In this document: positions 25,773-33,676 of the stretch, one piece after another | How positions within the stretch are numbered: the first letter of the stretch is position 1 | How the letters are laid out: every line of letters begins with the position of its first letter | DNA from: a bacterium | GTDB lineage: Bacteria; Bacillota; Clostridia; Lachnospirales; Lachnospiraceae | DNA length: 64,000 nt | Assembly (NCBI GenBank): GCA_023666335.1 | Contig: JAMPCE010000006.1 | Location: 21,232 to 85,231, forward strand | Direction: 5' to 3' | Notes under the pieces: generated by a model | What the model was told of the DNA's origin: nothing | What the model saw: the letters and a program-made list of their open reading frames with translations, nothing else | Databases searched by the model: none | Position numbers and translations under genes: made by a program

Positions 25773-27710
25773 CTAATCCCTCTCCGGGATCCACACCCGC
25801 ATCTGGTTCAATCCCCGGTTTCCCCAGGTATAATACGGCACAAACGTGATCTGACAGGGCTGCGCTTTCTGCCTGTCAAAACTGTAAAGCGCTTCGTTTA
25901 CCGTCTCCCGATATCCTTCCGCATACAACTTTTGAATCCCGAACAGCTCATTCGGCAGATACTCGCCCACCGTCACCTTGCCGTCCCGTTTCAGGCTCAA
26001 AGAGAGGATATCGTTTTCGTTATCTATGCCCTCCGCACAGTAAAGTAAAGGTCCTCTCTGTAAGGCTGCCCTGCCCGTATTGGCGGAGACGCGGCTGCTG
26101 GTATACACGCGCTTTACCGAAAGGTCGAGCTCCACCGTGATCACATCGTCCGCCGTGTATTCTCCTTTCAGATCCGCATAGCCGTCCCGGACCACGCAGT
26201 CCGTTTCTTTTCCGTTTAAGAAAATCTTCGTCTGTCCGCTCCACGCGGGAATGCGGATCATAAGCGGCACGGTCATGCTGCTCTTTCCCTCCTGCGGCGC
26301 AAAGCGGTAAGTCAGCTTCCCGTCATACGGATACTGTGTCTCTAAGACCACCTTTCCGCCAAAACGACCGCTTACGTCAAGTGTGCCTGCAATATACAGA
26401 TTGGAAGACAGCGCGTCTTCTTCTATGCGCCAGGCGTATTCCGCAACGGACCCCAGAAGCCTTGCCACATTGGGCGGGCAGCAGGCGCAGGTGAACCACT
26501 TGGGTCTGACGGGCAGCGCGTGCCTGTGCGTCTGCGCCTCTCCGGATATGCCGGGCAGCACCTCCAGCGGATTGACATAGAAGAACTTCGTGCCGTCGAG
26601 CTGCATCCCTGCCAGCACACAGTTGTAAAGCGCCCGCTCCATCACGTCCGCATACTTTCCGTTCCGTTCCAGAGAAAGCATCTTATTGGAGAAAAAGATC
26701 AGACCGATCGCCGCGCAGGTCTCCGCATAGGCTGTGTCGTTCGGCAGATGGTCGTCCTTTGTAAACGCCTCCCCCTCATAGGCGGAACCGATCGCGCCCG
26801 TGACATACATCCTGTGCTGCGTGATGTTGTTCCAGAGCGTCTTACATGCCGCCGCAAGCTCCTGATCTTTCGTCTCCGCGGCTGCATCCGCCATGCCCGT
26901 ATAAAGGTAGACTGCGCGCACGGCATGTCCCACCGCCTTGTCCTGCTGCCGCACCGGCGCATGATACTGCGCATACTCCTTATCCTCGGGATTATTGCCC
27001 CAGACGCGCCAGGAATCTTTTTCCATTTCTTTCTTATAATAATCCGAATCGACGCCGCGCACGTTAATAAAGTGCAGGGCAAGTTCCTTATACTTTTCAT
27101 TCTTGGTGCAGCGGTAGAGCCGCATCAGGGCAAGTTCGATCTCGGGATGCCCGGGATACCCCGCCGCTCCCTCTTCGATAAAATGACGGTAAATGTGATC
27201 CGCCATGCCGCACATGATCTCCAACAGCCTCGTCTTTCCCGTGCACTCCGCATAAGCCACCGCCGCCTCGATCATATGCCCCGCACAGTAAAGCTCGTGC
27301 GCCTCGTGCAGATTCGTCCACCGCTTCTCCGGCGCTTTGACCGTAAAATATGTATTGAGATAACCGTCCTCATGCTGTGCTTGACCGATTAAGTCAATGA
27401 TTTCGTCGCACCGCTTTTCCAGCGCCGCATCGGGATTCTGCGCCAGAGAATAAGCCGCGCCCTCCAGCCATTTCGCCACGTCGCTGTCCTGAAACACCAT
27501 ACCGTAAAATTCTCCGTCACAGCTTCCGGTCTTTAACTTTTTCGCCGCCATGCGGAAGTTTTCGATACAGTGGCTCTTTTCCGCGCCCTCGATCTGATCG
27601 TTCAGCGCCCGCTCCTGATAGGGGAGCACCACATCTTTCACCAGTTTTTCGTAGCGGCCGAAAAACCCCTCGCCGACCGTAAAATTCTTTATCAGCTTCA
27701 AATCCGCCAT
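25773..27710 (-). CDS. GH127 beta-L-arabinofuranosidase family protein
   Basis: This 645-residue enzyme is of the DUF1680/GH127 family, zinc-dependent retaining glycosidases that use Cys as the nucleophile. By spacing to the bifidobacterial enzyme HypBA1, the metal site is E330, C332, C410 and C411, with C410 (in FTCACCPPN) the expected nucleophile; all four are present. There is no signal peptide, so it probably acts on imported arabinosides. ATG 27710 follows AAGGAG at 8 bases; a longer start at 27746 is less likely. It is paired with the downstream GH3 gene. Confidence 0.92.
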   Translation of the reverse strand: MADLKLIKNFTVGEGFFGRYEKLVKDVVLPYQERALNDQIEGAEKSHCIENFRMAAKKLKTGSCDGEFYGMVFQDSDVAKWLEGAAYSLAQNPDAALEKRCDEIIDLIGQAQHEDGYLNTYFTVKAPEKRWTNLHEAHELYCAGHMIEAAVAYAECTGKTRLLEIMCGMADHIYRHFIEEGAAGYPGHPEIELALMRLYRCTKNEKYKELALHFINVRGVDSDYYKKEMEKDSWRVWGNNPEDKEYAQYHAPVRQQDKAVGHAVRAVYLYTGMADAAAETKDQELAAACKTLWNNITQHRMYVTGAIGSAYEGEAFTKDDHLPNDTAYAETCAAIGLIFFSNKMLSLERNGKYADVMERALYNCVLAGMQLDGTKFFYVNPLEVLPGISGEAQTHRHALPVRPKWFTCACCPPNVARLLGSVAEYAWRIEEDALSSNLYIAGTLDVSGRFGGKVVLETQYPYDGKLTYRFAPQEGKSSMTVPLMIRIPAWSGQTKIFLNGKETDCVVRDGYADLKGEYTADDVITVELDLSVKRVYTSSRVSANTGRAALQRGPLLYCAEGIDNENDILSLSLKRDGKVTVGEYLPNELFGIQKLYAEGYRETVNEALYSFDRQKAQPCQITFVPYYTWGNRGLNQMRVWIPERD

Positions 27711-27821
27711 CAGTATTCTCCTTGTCTGTAATTTGTTTGTACTCATCTTGTATTATATTCGAAAACAGACCGCAAGGAAATAGGATAAGTGTGATTTTTC
27801 AATCTAATTCTTTCAGAAACA

Positions 27822-27851
27822 TTGACAATACCCTTAAAAATGTTGTATTAT
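27822..27851 (+). promoter_or_regulatory. Promoter of tRNA-Pro
   Basis: TTGACA (27822-27827) and TATTAT (27846-27851) are 18 bases apart, ending 30 bases before the tRNA. Good hexamers support an independent tRNA transcript. Confidence 0.65.
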
Positions 27852-27881
27852 CATAGTTGTTCATAAAGAATCGCTGGATAT

Positions 27882-27955
27882 CGAAGCGTGGCTCAGTTTG
27901 GTAGAGCGCTGCGTTCGGGACGCAGAGGTCGCAGGTTCAAATCCTGTCGCTTCGA
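27882..27955 (+). tRNA. tRNA-Pro (anticodon CGG)
   Basis: A 74-base cloverleaf: acceptor CGAAGCG/CGCTTCG, anticodon arm CTGCG-TTCGGGA-CGCAG with anticodon CGG reading CCG codons, T-arm GCAGG-TTCAAAT-CCTGT, discriminator A. The CCA end is not encoded (CTGG follows). Confidence 0.95.
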
Positions 27956-27959
27956 CTGG

Positions 27960-27994
27960 AAAACACCGGGTCATGAAAGATCCGGTGTTTTTTG
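27960..27994 (+). terminator. Terminator after tRNA-Pro
   Basis: AACACCGG and CCGGTGTT form a stem across a roughly 12-base loop, followed immediately by a T-run. It closes the tRNA unit; the next gene starts 23 bases later and has its own ribosome site. Confidence 0.8.
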
Positions 27995-28016
27995 AACTTT
28001 AAGGAGGGGCAGCGCC

Positions 28017-28259
28017 GTGTTATTTTATAATTGGCTGGAAGTATACTGTACTTCTGAAATGGAAAAATTCTTTATTGCCAAGAATCTGTTGAATGAGCGC
28101 GAAATTCCATATAAAACAGACATCATCAATCATCATTTAAGGCTTTTGGGTAATACGGGTCCCGCTTTGTGCAGAGACGGCAATGTGAAGGATTTTTACA
28201 AAATTTTGGTAAAAAGGGAAAATGCACTTCAAGTCAGGCATTTATTATCTGAAATTTGA
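28017..28259 (+). CDS. Hypothetical protein, possibly DUF2007-like
   Basis: This 80-residue soluble protein starts with GTG at 28017, supported by AAGGAGGGG 8 bases upstream. The pattern of a short strand (WLEVYCTSE), a helix (EKFFIAKNLLNEREIPY) and a second strand plus helix (YKILVKRENALQVRHLLSE) resembles DUF2007-type proteins, proposed signal-transducing domains, but the match is only by pattern. It follows the tRNA terminator and could be expressed by read-through. Confidence 0.55.
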   Translation: MLFYNWLEVYCTSEMEKFFIAKNLLNEREIPYKTDIINHHLRLLGNTGPALCRDGNVKDFYKILVKRENALQVRHLLSEI

Positions 28260-28284
28260 TATTACAAATAACGCGGTCTGACAG

Positions 28285-28617
28285 TTATCTGACCATATTT
28301 CCTATGGCTTCTTCCACCGCCGCATTCAAACTTTTTCCGTGTTCCATCGCATAAACAGCGATATTTCGATGAAGTTCAGGACTGATTCTGATGTTAAACG
28401 TTCCTTTATATGCCTGTTCAGGCTCTACATTGCGCCCCTCGCAATCAGACAAATATTCATCGATCACGTTTCGGAAATCCTGCTCCAATTCCCGAACGGA
28501 ATCTCCTTCATAAGATAATAAAGATTTGATTCCGACTACCTTTCCGTAAAGGCAGTTATCTTCTTTTGAATACTCCACTGTGCCATTATAATTTTTATAA
28601 GATAACAAACTACTCAT
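28285..28617 (-). CDS. hicB: HicB-family antitoxin
   Basis: This 110-residue protein has an N-terminal HicB fold (YNGTVEYSKEDNCLYGKVVG, then ELEQDFRNVIDEYLSDCE) and a C-terminal ribbon-helix-helix DNA-binding domain (GTFNIRISPELHRNIAVYAM, then EHGKSLNAAVEEAI). It should repress its own operon and bind HicA. ATG 28617 follows AAAGGATGG. The start overlaps the stop of the broken hicA gene (ATGA), the normal hicAB coupling. The antitoxin frame is intact. Confidence 0.82.
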   Translation of the reverse strand: MSSLLSYKNYNGTVEYSKEDNCLYGKVVGIKSLLSYEGDSVRELEQDFRNVIDEYLSDCEGRNVEPEQAYKGTFNIRISPELHRNIAVYAMEHGKSLNAAVEEAIGNMVR

Positions 28618-28747
28618 AGCAAACCATCCTTTCTTAATTTCTCTATGACCTGATCTAATACATACCTTTTTAAGATTCCATTTCTTCAAAAGTAAAGTCC
28701 CTTGGTTTTTTCAGAAGTCTTTTTATCAATTTATCTTTTTTACCCAT
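28614..28747 (-). pseudogene. hicA: hicA toxin gene with internal deletion
   Basis: From ATG 28747 (preceded by a G-rich ribosome site) the frame encodes MGKKDKLIKRLLKKPRDFTF, then EEMES and a stop. In another frame the sequence continues LKRYVLDQVIEKLRKDGLL and stops at TGA 28614-28616, overlapping the hicB start. These are the first and last parts of a HicA toxin. The central beta-strands with the catalytic His are gone, and the junction shifts frame. No active toxin can be made. Confidence 0.8.
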
Positions 28748-28869
28748 AGTAAACTCCCCTTTTCTTATATTCTACTACTGCCCATAGAAATATGCAACTA
28801 TTTTTAGTTGCTATTTCAAGCATCTACCGCCCCACGCATAATCCCCCAAAAATCGGACACTCTGATAGC

Positions 28870-29442
28870 ATGGAGAAAAAAATATCCTCGCACGGATTCG
28901 ACTTTTATGTATTATTATTCTTCCTCACCGCCTTTGCGGGCTGGGCGTGGGAAGTCATTTTATTCCTATTTACAAAACACGCCTTTGTCAATCGGGGCGT
29001 CTATGAGGGGCCTTACCTTCCGATCTACGGCGTCGGAGGGCTCTTGCTCTGCATACTGCTCTTTCGCCTGAGAAAAAAGCCTTTCCTTGTGTTTGTCCTG
29101 TCCCTGCTTCTCTGTACGGTTCTGGAATATCTGACCAGCCTTTTTCTGGAGCGCAGGTGGGGCGTCCGCTGGTGGGATTACAGCGGTCATTTTCTGAATC
29201 TGAACGGACGGGTCTGTCTGCTGGGCGCGGTGTTCTTCGGGCTCGGCGGAACGGCTCTGGTCTGTCTGCTCCTTCCCTTTTTTGAAAAGCTGTACGGGCG
29301 GATCCCGCAAAAATGGCGGACTGCCTGCTGTCTTCTGCTGCTGCTTTTGTTTATCGCGGACGGCGCCTGGTGCGCCACTCATCCCAACACCGGAGCGGGT
29401 ATTTCCATGACGTCGGGCGATTTTGCCTTTTTTCGAAAGTGA
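28870..29442 (+). CDS. CmpB-type putative transporter membrane protein (DUF1113)
   Basis: This 190-residue integral membrane protein has about five hydrophobic segments. Family marks are the first-loop FAGWAWEVILF, NRGVYEGPYLPIYGVGG and the RRWGVRWWDYSG and NGRVCL segments, as in the Clostridial CmpB-like permease family of unknown substrate. The start MEKKISSHG is chosen for hydrophobicity pattern; the frame is open back to 28792 and no clear ribosome site decides it. It sits before a CPA2 antiporter on the same strand with a 72-base gap. Confidence 0.75.
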   Translation: MEKKISSHGFDFYVLLFFLTAFAGWAWEVILFLFTKHAFVNRGVYEGPYLPIYGVGGLLLCILLFRLRKKPFLVFVLSLLLCTVLEYLTSLFLERRWGVRWWDYSGHFLNLNGRVCLLGAVFFGLGGTALVCLLLPFFEKLYGRIPQKWRTACCLLLLLLFIADGAWCATHPNTGAGISMTSGDFAFFRK

Positions 29443-29514
29443 TTTTCATTTCTCTTGTTTTTTCCTCATAAAAGGTGTATTCTTATGTAGCAAATTTTTG
29501 TGGGGAGGTTTGTT

Positions 29515-30705
29515 ATGGAAGCCTATGAAGTGTTACGGGATCTGGCAATCATTATTTTTGCCGCAAAATTTTTCGGCGTACTGGCAAGGAAATGCAAAGC
29601 GCCTCAGGTGGTCGGACAGATCGTGGCGGGACTTCTGATCGGTCCGTGTCTGTTAAATTTAGTCGTTCCCTCCGATTTTATCACACAGATGGCGGAGATC
29701 GGCGTCGTCCTTTTGATGTTTGAAGTAGGGCTGGAAACGGATTTAAAAGAATTGGTAAAAACCGGACCTGTCGCTCTTTTGATCGCCTGCGCAGGCGTAT
29801 TTATTCCACTGATACTCGGCTCTTTGCTGTATATGGGCTTTTACGGCTTCGCACCCTGGGGCAGCGAAGCCTTTTACCGGGCAGTCTTTATCGGCACGAT
29901 CATGACCGCCACCAGCGTGAGCATCACGGTCGCTTCCTTGCAGGAACTGGGTAAGATCAAAGGCAAGGTCGGCACAACGATCGTGAGCGCCGCCATCATA
30001 GACGACGTGATCGGCATCATCGTGCTTACGTTTGTCATCGGCTTTAAGTCTCCGGATTCCCATCCCGGCATGGTCATCTTAAAAACGATCGTTTTCTTTA
30101 TCATTGCAATAGCGGGCGGTTTTGTCCTGTTCAAGGTATTTCTGGTTTTGGACGAACGCTATCCGCATACAAGGCGGATCCCCATCGTGGCGCTTGCTTT
30201 CTGCTTCGGTCTTTCCTATGTGGCGGAAAAGTATTTCGGCATCGCGGATATCACGGGCGCGTATATCGCCGGCATCGTGCTCTGTAACTTAAGCGACAAC
30301 ACCTACATAGAACGCAAGGTGGACGTGAGTTCCTATATGCTGTTCGGCCCGCTGTTTTTTGCCAGCATCGGCTTAAAAACGGACTTTAACGCCATGAATG
30401 CCACGCTGCTCGCCTTTTGTCTATGTTTTGTAGTCGTTGCGTTGCTCGCAAAAATCATCGGCTGCGGTCTGGTCGCCAAGCTCTGCCGCTATTCTTTTTC
30501 CGACTCCCTAAAGATCGGCGTCGGCATGATGACGCGCGGCGAAGTGGCGCTGATCGTGGCGCAGAAAGGGCTGTCCGCAGGTCTTCTGACCGCCGACTAT
30601 TTTATGGCTGTGATTCTGCTGATCCTGTGCTCCTCCATCGCAACGCCGATCGTTCTGAAATTTTTATATAACAGAGATGACGCAATAAAGGAAAGGAGAG
30701 CATAA
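29515..30705 (+). CDS. CPA2-family cation/proton antiporter (KefB/GerN-like)
   Basis: This 396-residue polytopic membrane protein has about 12 hydrophobic helices. It shows the family segments QVVGQIVAGLLIGP, EIGVVLLMFEVGLETDLKEL, the discontinuous-helix AAIIDDVIGIIVL with paired aspartates, and GMMTRGEVALIVA. It should exchange Na+ or K+ for protons. It lacks the C-terminal TrkA-N nucleotide-binding domain of full KefB. Start ATG 29515 has GGGGAGG upstream. A 63-residue single-pass protein gene begins directly after its stop, a likely partner. Confidence 0.92.
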   Translation: MEAYEVLRDLAIIIFAAKFFGVLARKCKAPQVVGQIVAGLLIGPCLLNLVVPSDFITQMAEIGVVLLMFEVGLETDLKELVKTGPVALLIACAGVFIPLILGSLLYMGFYGFAPWGSEAFYRAVFIGTIMTATSVSITVASLQELGKIKGKVGTTIVSAAIIDDVIGIIVLTFVIGFKSPDSHPGMVILKTIVFFIIAIAGGFVLFKVFLVLDERYPHTRRIPIVALAFCFGLSYVAEKYFGIADITGAYIAGIVLCNLSDNTYIERKVDVSSYMLFGPLFFASIGLKTDFNAMNATLLAFCLCFVVVALLAKIIGCGLVAKLCRYSFSDSLKIGVGMMTRGEVALIVAQKGLSAGLLTADYFMAVILLILCSSIATPIVLKFLYNRDDAIKERRA

Positions 30706-30706
30706 T

Positions 30707-30898
30707 ATGGGAGCTTTTGGTACATTTGACCCAAACCGCGACCCGATGCGCAACGCCGCTCTCAGTGCGCAGTTTACAAACTATGAGCATAAGAGAGACG
30801 AAACGCGCCCATCACCCGTAAAACGCAGGATTGCCTACGCCGTCATGGTCCTGCTGATTGTTTTTTTGATCGCTGTCATACTGTTGTTTATCCTATAG
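30707..30898 (+). CDS. Small single-pass membrane protein downstream of antiporter
   Basis: This 63-residue protein has a hydrophilic, Asn/Arg-rich N-terminal half (GAFGTFDPNRDPMRNAALSA) and one C-terminal membrane helix (about 42-63). ATG 30707 lies one base after the antiporter stop, with AGGAGAG inside the antiporter gene as ribosome site, so the two are co-translated. I do not recognise a family. A role as regulator or accessory subunit of the antiporter is an inference from coupling and size. Confidence 0.65.
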   Translation: MGAFGTFDPNRDPMRNAALSAQFTNYEHKRDETRPSPVKRRIAYAVMVLLIVFLIAVILLFIL

Positions 30899-30920
30899 CG
30901 GACGCATGCGCGACGATTTT

Positions 30921-31238
30921 TTATAGAACTTTCGCAAGCTCCGCCTCTATTTCGTCCTGCCCTACGGCTCCGACGATATTGCCGACAGCCTCCCCTTTCA
31001 CAAAGATCTTCATATTGGGGATGTTCATGATGCGGTAGGTTCTGGCGATACCGTCCTCCTCGTCAACATCGCACTTGCCGACCTTTACTTTGCCGTCATA
31101 CTTCTCGGCAAGCTGCTCGATAATCGGCGCCATCATCTTACAGGGACCGCACCATTCCGCATAAAAATCCACCAGCACGGGGATTTCCGACTGTAAGACT
31201 TCCGTTTCAAAATTTTCGGTTGTAAATCTGTACTCCAT
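30921..31238 (-). CDS. trxA: Thioredoxin
   Basis: This 105-residue cytoplasmic disulfide reductase has the full active site WCGPCK (C30, C33), the FYAEW strand before it, the cis-proline loop MNIPNMKIF and the glycine-rich end. Thioredoxin reductase is not in the window. Its start lies inside the 3' end of trmB (32-base overlap), so it is read from that transcript. Confidence 0.96.
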   Translation of the reverse strand: MEYRFTTENFETEVLQSEIPVLVDFYAEWCGPCKMMAPIIEQLAEKYDGKVKVGKCDVDEEDGIARTYRIMNIPNMKIFVKGEAVGNIVGAVGQDEIEAELAKVL

Positions 31239-31893
31239 CTTTTTCCTCCTTTTTGTCTCGTTTGATCACATATTTATAGATCGGATTTCCTCTCGAGGAA
31301 AACCGCTCCTCATACTCCGTCATGACATTGCCCTGCATCATCTGCGCGTCATGGTGCAGATCTTCCGTCATCTGTAAAAGTTTCCATCCCGCCGGCGCAA
31401 GTTCTCCCAGCGCAAACTGAAACAAATCCCTATTGTCCGTCTTAAACTCGATCACACCGTCCGCTTTTAGTATCTCATCATACCGCCGCAAAAATTCACG
31501 CGAAGGAAGTCTTCTTTTTGCATGCCTGTCTTTCGGCCAGGGATCGGAAAAATTCAGATAAATGCGGTCTACTTCACCTTTCGCAAAAACCGACGTGATC
31601 TCCTCCGCCTCCATGCGGATAAAATAGAGATTCGGCAGCGGCTCCGCCTCCAGCTTCTGGATCCCGCGGATCAGCACGCTGGAATATTTTTCGATCCCCA
31701 GATAATTGACGTCGGGATTCTCCCTCGCCAGATCCATGATAAAACGTCCCTTCCCCATGCCGATCTCAATGCGGATGGGATGGTCATTTCCGAAGACCTC
31801 CCGCCAGCGTCCTTTTTTCTCCTGCAGTTCCTGTATCACAAGCGGACAATCCGCAATCACTTCCCTGGAACCCGTCACGTTTCGCAGCCGCAT
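31207..31893 (-). CDS. trmB: tRNA (guanine-N7-)-methyltransferase
   Basis: This 228-residue SAM enzyme forms m7G46 in the tRNA variable loop. The motif I region EIGMGKGRFIMDLA, the NYLGIEKY segment, the NFSDPWPKDRHAKRRL substrate motif and the C-terminal TEYEERFSSRGNPIYK motif are all present and in order. ATG 31893 follows GAAAGG. The gene overlaps trxA downstream. Confidence 0.95.
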   Translation of the reverse strand: MRLRNVTGSREVIADCPLVIQELQEKKGRWREVFGNDHPIRIEIGMGKGRFIMDLARENPDVNYLGIEKYSSVLIRGIQKLEAEPLPNLYFIRMEAEEITSVFAKGEVDRIYLNFSDPWPKDRHAKRRLPSREFLRRYDEILKADGVIEFKTDNRDLFQFALGELAPAGWKLLQMTEDLHHDAQMMQGNVMTEYEERFSSRGNPIYKYVIKRDKKEEKDGVQIYNRKF

Positions 31894-32027
31894 TTCTCAA
31901 TCTGCCTTTCTTTTATAATTCTGTGACGATTGTACCATATTTTGTATTTTTTGTGAATACACTACTGTTTTTCCTCAAAATAGTGTATGATAAGTATGTA
32001 TATGATATGGCAGAGAGGTTTTGTAAT

Positions 32028-33533
32028 ATGCTTTCGTCAAGTAATACCCTTTTCCAGATAAAAAAATCACGGGGCGCGGCATTATTTCTTGCGCTCTCGC
32101 TGGCTTTCGGCTCCTTTTACGGCAGTTCTCTCACCGCGCAGGCGGCTTCCGCGGAAGAGTTACAGGAAATGGCAGAAGCCCGCAAGTCGCTTCCCGTACA
32201 ATCCAATGAGATCGACAATTGGCCAAACGGTCCCCAGATCGGCGCCGAAGCCGCTATCCTCATGGACGCCAACACCGGCGTGATTCTTTACGCAAAAAAT
32301 ATCCACGAGCGCCTTTACCCCGCCAGCACGACCAAGATCATGACCTGTCTGCTCGCCGTGGAACGGGGAAATCTGGACGATACCGTGGAATTCAGCCACG
32401 ACGCCGTTTTCAGCGTGCCTTCCGACGGTTCTAATATGGGCATGGACGAGGGCGAATCCCTCTCCCTGGAAGAATGCCTCTACGGCATCATGGTAGCCTC
32501 CGCCAACGAAGCCGCCAACGCCGCCGCCGAGTATATCTCCGGCTCTATCGATGAATTTGTCGATCTGATGAATCTGCGGGCAAAAGAAATCGGCTGTACG
32601 GACACGCATTTTGTCAATACCAACGGTCTTCACGACCCCGAACATTACACCAGCGCCTACGACCTTGCCCTGATCTCCAGCCTTTTCTTTCAAAACGAAA
32701 TGCTCTGCAAGATCAGCAACACAGCCCGCTATCACTTTGAAGCTACCGCCACTCAGCCGGATGACTTTTACAAGAACAACAAGCATCAACTGATCAACGG
32801 CGATATTCCTTATGACGGTATTCTGGGCGGAAAGACCGGTTTTACGAGCGATTCCCGTCAGACGCTCGTGACCTGCGCGGAACGAAACGGCATGAAACTG
32901 ATCTGTGTTGTTTTTAAGGAAGAATCCCCGAATCAGTTTTCTGATACCGTGGAACTTCTTGACTATGGTTTTCAGAATTTTCAGGTACTCAACGTATCCG
33001 AGAATGAACAAAAGTATAATGTGGAATCTACAGGTTTTCTGCGGATCGGCAACGATGTGTTCGGCAGCTCCAAACCGCTGCTTACTCTGGATACGGAAAG
33101 CTATGTCATCATTCCCAACACGACCACGTTTCAGGACCTTGATTCGACGATCAACTATAACGAATCGGAAGAAAATCGGATCGCGGAGATCGAATATACC
33201 TACCACGATATGTATGTGGGGAAAGCGTATTTAAATCTTGCCGCCGACAGCGCCGCCGGATATGAATTTGACACAAACATGACCGCTGCCGACGTCAGTG
33301 TGGAAAAAGTGGAGCCTGCTGCGGAAAAGGAGCCTGCTCAGGACACAGTCTTTATCAACATCAAAAAGGTGCTACTCATCATCCTGATCATTGCCGCCGT
33401 CCTCATCACGCTGCTGATGATACACGCCGTCATTGTGAACAGCAGAGCCGCCAGACGCAGAGAGAACCGTGTGAAACGCAAGCGGAAGAGACAGTCTTCC
33501 CTGCATATTGATTTTCACGATTTTGATCTTTAG
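32028..33533 (+). CDS. D-alanyl-D-alanine carboxypeptidase (DacF/PBP5-like)
   Basis: This 501-residue secreted peptidoglycan enzyme has an N-terminal signal segment with AQA-A near residue 40 and a C-terminal membrane helix (about 448-475) followed by a very basic tail. The S11 peptidase motifs are S100-x-x-K103 (PASTTK), S158-A-N160 and K269-T-G271. It trims D-Ala from pentapeptides, limiting crosslinking. ATG 32028 follows GAGAGG with a 9-base gap and gives a proper signal; the frame open to 31923 is not supported. A bidirectional terminator follows. Confidence 0.92.
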   Translation: MLSSSNTLFQIKKSRGAALFLALSLAFGSFYGSSLTAQAASAEELQEMAEARKSLPVQSNEIDNWPNGPQIGAEAAILMDANTGVILYAKNIHERLYPASTTKIMTCLLAVERGNLDDTVEFSHDAVFSVPSDGSNMGMDEGESLSLEECLYGIMVASANEAANAAAEYISGSIDEFVDLMNLRAKEIGCTDTHFVNTNGLHDPEHYTSAYDLALISSLFFQNEMLCKISNTARYHFEATATQPDDFYKNNKHQLINGDIPYDGILGGKTGFTSDSRQTLVTCAERNGMKLICVVFKEESPNQFSDTVELLDYGFQNFQVLNVSENEQKYNVESTGFLRIGNDVFGSSKPLLTLDTESYVIIPNTTTFQDLDSTINYNESEENRIAEIEYTYHDMYVGKAYLNLAADSAAGYEFDTNMTAADVSVEKVEPAAEKEPAQDTVFINIKKVLLIILIIAAVLITLLMIHAVIVNSRAARRRENRVKRKRKRQSSLHIDFHDFDL

Positions 33534-33554
33534 ATCTGAGAACGGAAACAAATG

Positions 33555-33595
33555 AAAAAGCCGTAAATGCAAAATCCCTGCATCTACGGCTTTTT
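33555..33595. terminator. Bidirectional terminator between dacF-like gene and tRNA-Arg
   Basis: AAAAAGCCGTA (33555-33565) and TACGGCTTTTT (33585-33595) form an 11-bp stem with an inner GCA pairing. A- and T-runs on both sides let it end the carboxypeptidase transcript on one strand and the tRNA on the other. Confidence 0.88.
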
Positions 33596-33598
33596 CAG

Positions 33599-33670
33599 CG
33601 TTCCCTGCGAGAATCGAACTCACAACTGGGGCTTAGGAGGCTCCTGTTATATCCATTTAACTAAGGGAAC
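33599..33670 (-). tRNA. tRNA-Arg (anticodon CCT)
   Basis: On the minus strand a 72-base cloverleaf: acceptor GTTCCCT/AGGGAAC, D-arm GTTA...TAAC with GG, anticodon arm GGAGC-CTCCTAA-GCCCC with anticodon CCT (AGG codons), T-arm GTGAG-TTCGATT-CTCGC, discriminator G. The anticodon stem has one A-C mismatch at pair 29-41. CCA is not encoded. Confidence 0.88.
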
Positions 33671-33676
33671 TGATCT

